Source of the DNA: Parelaphostrongylus tenuis | Taxonomy: Eukaryota > Nematoda > Chromadorea > Rhabditida > Metastrongylidae | Assembly (NCBI GenBank): GCA_019055375.1 | Contig: JAHQIW010000897.1 | Span: 1-64,000, forward strand | Direction: 5' to 3' | DNA length: 64,000 nucleotides | In this document: positions 57,890-64,000 of the stretch, piece by piece | How positions within the stretch are numbered: the first letter of the stretch is position 1 | Layout: the number at the start of each line of letters is the position of its first letter | Translations under genes and position numbers: made by a program | The notes under the pieces: generated by a model | The model's database searches: none | What the model saw: the letters and a program-made list of their open reading frames with translations, nothing else | What the model was told of the DNA's origin: nothing

Positions 57890-58140
57890 CAAAAATTACT
57901 AGCCAAAGATCAATCAAGTGTACAACACTCTGCGTTAGGTGAAAATTTCACTTGACATAGAGTGTAAAACGTCTGTCTTCAATAACTCTCTGTAGGAAGA
58001 GTAGGACTCTCGAGAGAACTGACTATGAAAAGATTGAAATACGACGATTTCTGCCCCACTGACGAGTCTGTAAGGACGAAACTCTTGTATCGGGCTGTAC
58101 AGGAGCCCTTACCAGACCACGTGACAAGCTGGTTCATATA
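57890..58140. repeat. MITE-like family C, decayed copy
   Basis: 'gatcaatcaagtgtac' and 'gaaactcttgtatcgggct...cagaccacgtgac' resemble the 27900-28120 part of the intronic copy. Confidence 0.5.
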
Positions 58141-58229
58141 ATAATGAGCGAATTATAAGATTTACTGATATCCTGTCATATACCCTACGTAGCTAAGCGA
58201 CGTTAGCCAACCAACTTTCGAGAAAATAT

Positions 58230-58480
58230 AGCGTCCTCCAAGGTCACGGTGATCTTGTGATTACAGATCGACACACAAGTGATCGGAAGCTCACCTTTGC
58301 TCACAAGGGTTACCAAACCTTCTGTTCCGCCGGGGTTGTGAAGTGGTACTAGACTTGTTTGGAAGGTTATTAGCACTAAATTTGTAATGTTCAGTGATGA
58401 GCAAAACTTTGAATGGCACGAGATTCGAATCCGCATTCGCCCTTCCCAGGTACGTGTTCTAACCATTGCACTACTGGCGG
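58230..58480. repeat. SINE family A fragment next to a family B tRNA-like head
   Basis: 58290-58385 carries the family A body on plus ('gtggtactagacttgtttgg'). 58405-58480 on minus reads 'agtgcaatggttagaacacg' and 'gcggattcgaatc'. The 155-codon minus frame 58203-58670 only spans these repeats. Confidence 0.55.
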
Positions 58481-59614
58481 CGCTTTTGTTTTTCATCACT
58501 TTTTTTCGGCCCAACACACCGATCTTTGCCCAATCTCCACCAATCCGCTGTACTGCAAGAATGCTGTGGCAGAACAGAAATGCTGGTAGTGCAGTGGTTA
58601 GCATGTGCACCCGGAAAAGGTGAAATGTGTGCTTGAATACCGTTCGATCGAGGTTGTACATATCGCTCAATATTACTGACTATATGTGTGTAACATCACA
58701 CAACCGCTTAAGCCTTTTGTATTTGTTAGGCGGAGCACGCTCTATTATTAGACAGAACACGTTGGGGGTCAGAGATGCAGAGGGTTGGGCCAATGATCCC
58801 GATAACGCTAACGGTAAGATCGTTGAGGGATGGGATCGAAGCAGAGTATCACTTGTCACTGCGCTTTCTGCTACACTCTATCAGTAATCACACAGTCACC
58901 CCGCCTCTACAATATTCATAAACAATACCTCCTTTTCGACTATTCTGAGACCTCGATTAGGAATACAGAATAGTCTGATAGGATGTCTTTAGCCTTTCAA
59001 GAGGTCTGGTGCGGCATCTCGATATCCAGTTAGTCACTCTAGAGTGCAGTGTCAAGCGGTTCTTTCACTTGACGCAGAACGACACTTCTTCGGTGCCGAT
59101 TGTCAATAGTAGCAGAGGTGAACCGTCGGGAGTGGCACTGATGAGGCGTGAGATAGCGCTCGAAACATACGTATGCCACTGACATACCATTCCAGGCCTC
59201 TTATAAGACTTAAGACATTCTGCCAGAAAATCTGATCGCTGCTTCTCTCTGGCAAGTACTTTGGTGTATGGAGCGGGGAGTGGGTTTCACTGGTGTGCAT
59301 TCTGGTTAAGCTATGCTTGACGAGATATTGCGAACAGAAACAGGAGACACCTTATACAATAATCGCCTCAAGGAAAAGAATACACAAAATATGAATATGA
59401 TAATTATGCGGGCACAATTAGTCATCGAAATATACAAAACAAGTAGAGCAGTCAGAAAAACTTCCCCCTGATACGCGAATATTGAAGATGGCGAAGAGCT
59501 TGCTTCATGATTGCTGTCGCTATCACTAAAATATAAACCGGGCATTAAAAGTCTCTTCCGAAAAATCCAGGAAAACTAGAAGTTTTTATTAGATTCGTGA
59601 AACACGGTAGAATT
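58481..59614. other. No gene seen
   Basis: Short frames only (for example 86 codons at 58627-58887), without similarity or splice context. Confidence 0.4.
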
Positions 59615-59875
59615 TGAGGTTACTACGAGGTATCTAGGACCTTTACGTGATTTGTAGCCAATAAGTGACCTTGGAACGCATGCTTCTGCGTTTCTAACCT
59701 CCAGAGTGTTGCGTCAAACAATGGCGTCCAACTATTAGCGTGCTACGTCTACCAATGGCAGACCATTAGACGCTACTGTTAAACGCAAAACGTTGAATAT
59801 TACAGACGCAAAGGTCTGCAAAGGTTAGAAAATCTCAAGCTACACTATTTCAAATCTAACATGAATAGCCTATCA
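59615..59875. repeat. Fold-back element, copy 2
   Basis: It shares 'cgcaaaacgttgaa', 'ttgcgtcaaacaatgg' and 'aaaatctcaagctacac' with 34840-35095 (partly reverse-complemented). The two halves are again mutually complementary. Confidence 0.55.
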
Positions 59876-60009
59876 CAACCACCCATGACCGCCAGGAACA
59901 AAATTTAAACTCTCAACTAATTAGAGCTAGCACATCGCTTATCATATGTCTGTGTAAGTCGTCAAACAGCATAATGTTAAGAAAATAACAAAAAATCTTG
60001 TTACCTAAC

Positions 60010-60290
60010 CCTTCAGCAGTGGTATGATGTTACTGTGTGCATGCGTATGTATGCCACATAACATATATGCCTGTAAAGCTATTAAAGACAGCGCGAACTG
60101 CTAGTACTGTCGAAGAAACCAGAGCAGTTCACATCAATGCCGTGTTCCACGGCCTTTCATAAACGTTAGCGAAAGCTTTGAGAGTTTCGGATGAAGAGGT
60201 TCTGCCCACGCGCACCACGACCAGAATGACAACTACTAGGCCACGACGCCCCCGTAGTGTCTCGTTTTCATTCTCACTGAAGTAAACTTG
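60010..60290. repeat. Mixed repeat block
   Basis: 'cagcagtggtatgatgtta' resembles the ends of the 34206 element. 60120-60180 resembles the 33870-34030 block in reverse. 60210-60265 on minus ('ggggcgtcgtggcc') resembles the start of family X. Confidence 0.45.
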
Positions 60291-60794
60291 ATAAACTGCG
60301 AAAAATTCAATCATAATATGATGAGAGGGAAACGTAGAAGGCCTTCTGACCTACCATTCTATGTGTATGAGTGATGTATGTGTTATTGGTGAGTTGAGTT
60401 CCTCCGGTCCAAAATACGAACACTTTGCTGCCAGCATTTGGGACGGTTCTAAGCCATATGTTGAAGTTATTTCGGTACTTTTTACACCAGACATTCTATA
60501 CAGTGACCACAATTTACTGTAACGATTGAATTGGATTGATAGACAATCGTTGGACAGGTTACCTGCCAATGAGTCTTTTCGAAAGGGATTCTTTCAAATT
60601 AGCGACTGCACAAATTCTCCTTCTCGTTCTCACTCATGTTATTTGGATCACCTTTCGATCAATTATCGAATGAGTACACATAGTGAGTTAAGAAATCTGG
60701 TAGCCACTCCACTCAAAATTATCATTATACTATGCTGAGCAAAAAGCTTTCTATTGCTAGTTTTGCATAAATTTATTCAGTTCATTCATTTCAG

Positions 60795-60999
60795 CTCCAG
60801 AAATCCAAATGAACAGTATGATTTGCATGTGTTGATCCACCGTTACTGGAGAAAATGCTTAACGATTTTTAAGACCGTCGATGAGATTACTGAGGGTGAA
60901 AGTGCTGGTACGGAGACAAAACCGACTATGGGCAGATGGTTTAAGCAATCCAAAAAAAGCACTTTTGATATTGATGATATTCTCGTTCTTGTAGACTAG
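60795..60999 (+). CDS. Probable terminal exon, function unknown
   Basis: After a good acceptor (tcatttcag) the frame runs 68 codons to a TAG: NPNEQYDLHVLIHRYWRKC, then an acidic/basic tail and FDIDDILVLVD-stop. No family is recognised. Upstream exons are not found. Confidence 0.35.
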
Positions 61000-61278
61000 C
61001 TATTTTGAATAAAGGTGATTTAGAGTCGCTTTCAATGTTGAACTTCCATCGAGCAATTGTAATTTGGCTGAATAGCTTGATGGATCTCAGTGGGCCGTTC
61101 TCAACAAGTTGCACCAATTTGACGTTGTCCACAGAAGCATTGTCAGGAACCGCATTAGCCTTATCCTACCATGGCCTATTTCGATCAATGCAGCACATTT
61201 TAAATGACGGTCGATTTGAATCATTCATTGAAGTTGATAGGCATGTCAAGGGTTTTCAATCCAAAAAAGTCAGAAAGG
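61000..61278 (+). CDS. Exon with weak resemblance to a HOOK/CH-like N-terminal domain
   Basis: Open from an acceptor-like tagactag (61000) to a possible donor aag/gtactt (61279). The stretch NFHRAIVIWLNSLMDL, then ALSGTALALSYHGL, recalls the start of HOOK domains (L..WL..f ... L.dG.aLa). After that the resemblance fades. A further short segment at 61595-61636 (SIEATIKEAMNE) could be a later exon, but a TGA precedes it in frame. Treat the assignment as a suggestion only. Confidence 0.3.
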
Positions 61279-61669
61279 TACTTGAAACAGATCCGACCTC
61301 TTGCAAAAAGGTAGCAGGAAGTCGTGGACTTTTTTTCGTTAATATGCACGTAAAAACCAAAATTTTGAGAATTTGCCAGGAATTTTTGCTCAACCCTATA
61401 CTGCTCATGTCTTTATTTGCATTTGTGATGAGCTATATACAACGAACGTGGTATTGATTGCGTCAACATTCTTTGTGATAAGATTATGGGTCTGATTCTC
61501 ATAAGGTGATATTTGTTGATAATGAAATTGAAGATGCGTCACCGTGTTCAATGTTTGTAGAAAGGATCTGGCTCTTATCACTGATTGTTTTCAATGATAC
61601 TCTATTGAAGCTACTATAAAAGAGGCCATGAACGAGGTGTGTTTCAATTTTCGAGTGACTTATTCAGCT

Positions 61670-62089
61670 ATGCGTGACTTCAAATTGCAACTAGAACCTG
61701 CTGATAAAGTTGTCTTCAGCGGTAAAAAACTTAGCGAAGAATCAGCACCAGCATCAATCAAGATCACCAATACACTGAAAGAAAGAATAGCATACAAGGC
61801 AAACTCTGCCTATTTACTTACTAAACCTTTAGGTACGACAGGGACATGTCGCTAGGCTCTCCTCGCCGGGTGCGGCATCACCAATCAATCGGTATAGCGG
61901 ACTGCTCACCGCGAGACGGAGCTGGCGGTTTGTGCCTGTTGTACCCAAAGGGTTAAGCGGTTACTAGACGGTTTGTACAACGGATTATAAAGTTTTTTTT
62001 TGTTGCAGGTTAAATGCACATCAAACGAAATGTTTCGTACTCGGCCACCTCTTGGAGCTCTCAAGCCTGATGATAATGTTATAGTTTCT
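61670..62089 (+). CDS. MSP-domain protein, first two exons
   Basis: Exon 61670-61798 starts with ATG two bases after an acceptor-like ttattcag, which could be a spliced-leader trans-splice site. It encodes FKLQLEPADKVVFSGKK and IKITNTLKERIAYK. Exon 62009-62089 (acceptor gttgcag) encodes VKCTSNEMFRTRPPLGALKP and ends at a GT donor. Together they give 70 of the roughly 110 residues of a major sperm protein (immunoglobulin-like) domain. Family alignment requires a GC donor at 61799 (aag/gcaaac); a GT donor at 61833 would add about 12 residues. A 37-codon open segment after an acceptor at 62330 is in phase and ends in a stop, but it does not resemble the MSP C-terminal strand. Confidence 0.7.
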
Positions 62090-62517
62090 GTAAGTGTTTG
62101 TCTACCATCGGATACATTAGCCTCATCCGTGAATAATTTCTCTAGCGGTGATGTAATACATCTTTCGTAACCAGTAATATCTGGGTTGTTGAACGCTACC
62201 GTTCAAGATTTTTGTTCTTGTAACAATTTGGAAAGCCAATCATGAAAAAACTCTATGTTGAAAACTAAGTCTTTTTTACGAATTTTTCTGATAAAAGTTA
62301 GGAGGTTGTTTACATTCATAATTGCTTAGGCCACGACCAACTCGCCTTCTTCACACAGCATTATTGTAATGAGTGAAGCCGCCTGTATCACGTTCATACA
62401 GTATGATGATCTCATTATTGACGATATCTATCGAGAAACATAAAGCCTGTTAACAACTCCTTGTATCAAGTCCTCATAGATAATCCGCAGGAACAGAATT
62501 TTTTATTTGAACGTTTT

Positions 62518-62765
62518 ATTGAACCGCTTTCACAGAGTTTTTTACTGTGCGGATTCCAGTACTTCTAGCATTCGATCCGTTTTTTTCGTCTTCGCAGATA
62601 TTGGTTGAGCGAGTCTTCTTAAAATTTCGAGGATAGCCTGACTGTGGCTTTCCATATGACGTTGTTGTTGACTGCCGGAGAGGGTTGATAGGAGGGCTCT
62701 CAGCTCCATGCGTGCTGCGACGACCATCACAACCACCCAACCACGGCGACCCCAGAAACAAAGCT
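62518..62765 (-). repeat. Dispersed coding-like repeat, family X (copy 3)
   Basis: The minus frame 62736-62542 reads RMELRALLSTLSGSQQQR and ILEILRRLAQPISAKTKK, the cleanest version of the family. See 2903-3162 and 30166-30625. Confidence 0.55.
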
Positions 62766-64000
62766 AGTTTTTGTAGAATACAAAGTTTATTGAAGAGGTA
62801 AAGTGGATTTCCTTGGCCAGCGCTCTGGTCAGTTTATATGATAGGGTAATTGCCTACTGAATACGAAACGTACAACAAAGAACTCAACCGCTAAAGATAT
62901 AGCCGAAAAGACGATGCATTGGAACTAGCAGCATTGGCCGTTGATAGCTGCTATATGCCCATTGAAATTAATAGGTGTTGTCATGAATATGTAAGGTTTT
63001 TTGGAAGACACCAAAGTGAAATGGGACGAAAAAACAGTTTGATACCGAGTCTTGAGTAATTTTCCTCCTTTTATTTAGAAATAAAAAGTGTACTACAAAT
63101 TAATTACAAGTATCTAAACGTCAAATGAAATAATTTTCCATGTGGTCATCTATTTTTTGTCGCACAACGGCTCTGACCTAATTCAGATGAGTTGTTATCA
63201 TTCTCGTGTAAAATAACCGGTCACGATAGGATAGTGAGCGATTAACATTTTCGATGAAGTTCGAGCGAGAGCATATCTCATTGCGATACGAAACGGAAGG
63301 CAACAATATCTTTTGGCTCTTTCTACAAAAATGCATTGACGGCAATGCAAGTTGATACCATTGTGTATGCAAGAAAGGGTGCTAATGCTAGAAATCTATA
63401 GAACTATAGAAATAAGTATCGTTACCCAAAAACAGAAAAGTAGTTATCGATGAAAGACAAATCGAAGTTGTCAGACGTCCCCTCTGCAACGCAAATGATC
63501 ACTAGTTCAGTCCTCGTCCAATCACTTCATCTAAATCAAGTTGCAAGTATAATAACGCTAACTTACGTCGATTGTCCACCTCGAGCTACTGCATAGAAGA
63601 GTTTTTTGTCCTACAGCCACTGTAATGAATGCAAAGTTTATCGCTGAGCGATGATCAACACCGATCATCTTTGTTAATGAAAAAGGAAAGCCCACTATAT
63701 GTGATTGGACGACGCCAGCATTGATTATATTGAAGCCTCCCGCTGATTTTTTATTATTTCACTGCCATTTTAGCAGTCTTATGATGTTACAATTATATAC
63801 GAATTTGGGTGATAGACATAGCCCAGGTGGGAGTTGAAGCAGCACGTCCTTATACCTGGGGCGCGTGCTACTAGTACATCACTGAGATCACAAACCAGAC
63901 CAAACCTTTTAACGATTAGTTGCTGATAGCTGCGAAGAATTATATAGAAAAAGTGATAGTAGAGCGGTGAATCGTAGTATGGTGGTGGCACGCGCCTCCG
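62766..64000. other. No gene seen; tRNA-like repeat at the end
   Basis: Only short frames. From 63760 ('agcagtcttatgatgttac') to the window end there is family B-like sequence, with a decayed head on minus near 63830-63895 and the start of another on plus ('gtatggtggtggcacgcgcc'). Confidence 0.45.

Noticed and set aside
58203..58670. 155-codon minus open frame
   Set aside because: It runs across a SINE family A fragment and a tRNA-like head. No protein similarity.

Overview
This window looks like nuclear DNA of a clade V (strongylid, hookworm-like) parasitic nematode. The evidence is AT-rich sequence, genes split into short exons with TTTCAG-type 3' splice sites, a major sperm protein (MSP) domain gene, RTE-type non-LTR retrotransposons of the kind common in hookworms, mariner relics and many tRNA-derived SINE-like repeats. 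The species cannot be named from the sequence. Nothing indicates a prokaryote, plasmid or CRISPR locus.

Layout. 1-19 kb is gene-poor and dominated by repeats. It holds a diverged inverted repeat spanning about 7.7-16.0 kb, with arms of about 3.6 kb around a spacer of about 1 kb. Each arm carries RTE endonuclease/linker and reverse-transcriptase C-terminal pieces in opposite orientations. A third partial copy opens the window at 1-715. At 19.1-29.9 kb (+) is a multi-exon gene, or two adjacent genes, whose predicted protein is helix-rich and not recognised. Mariner and SINE relics lie in its introns. 30-38 kb is repeats plus a 5'-truncated, broken RTE element (32.3-33.8 kb).

38.7-50.5 kb (+) is the best gene: a DEAD-box-like RNA helicase. 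Fifteen phase-consistent exons can be chained, giving about 515 codons to a stop. Its P-loop is intact, but motif II reads DEVD and motifs Ia, Ib, III, V and VI depart from consensus. A second copy of the first half of this gene lies in inverted orientation at 55.1-57.8 kb (-) and is clearly a pseudogene. Introns of the + gene contain microsatellites, SINEs, a roughly 175 bp repeat array, a nested mariner/SINE insertion and a 0.7 kb tandem duplication that includes a splice acceptor.

58-64 kb holds more repeats, two unassigned exons (60.8-61.3 kb) and a short MSP-domain gene (61.67-62.09 kb). Exon joins come from reading frame, phase and homology by eye. No transcript data or database search was available.
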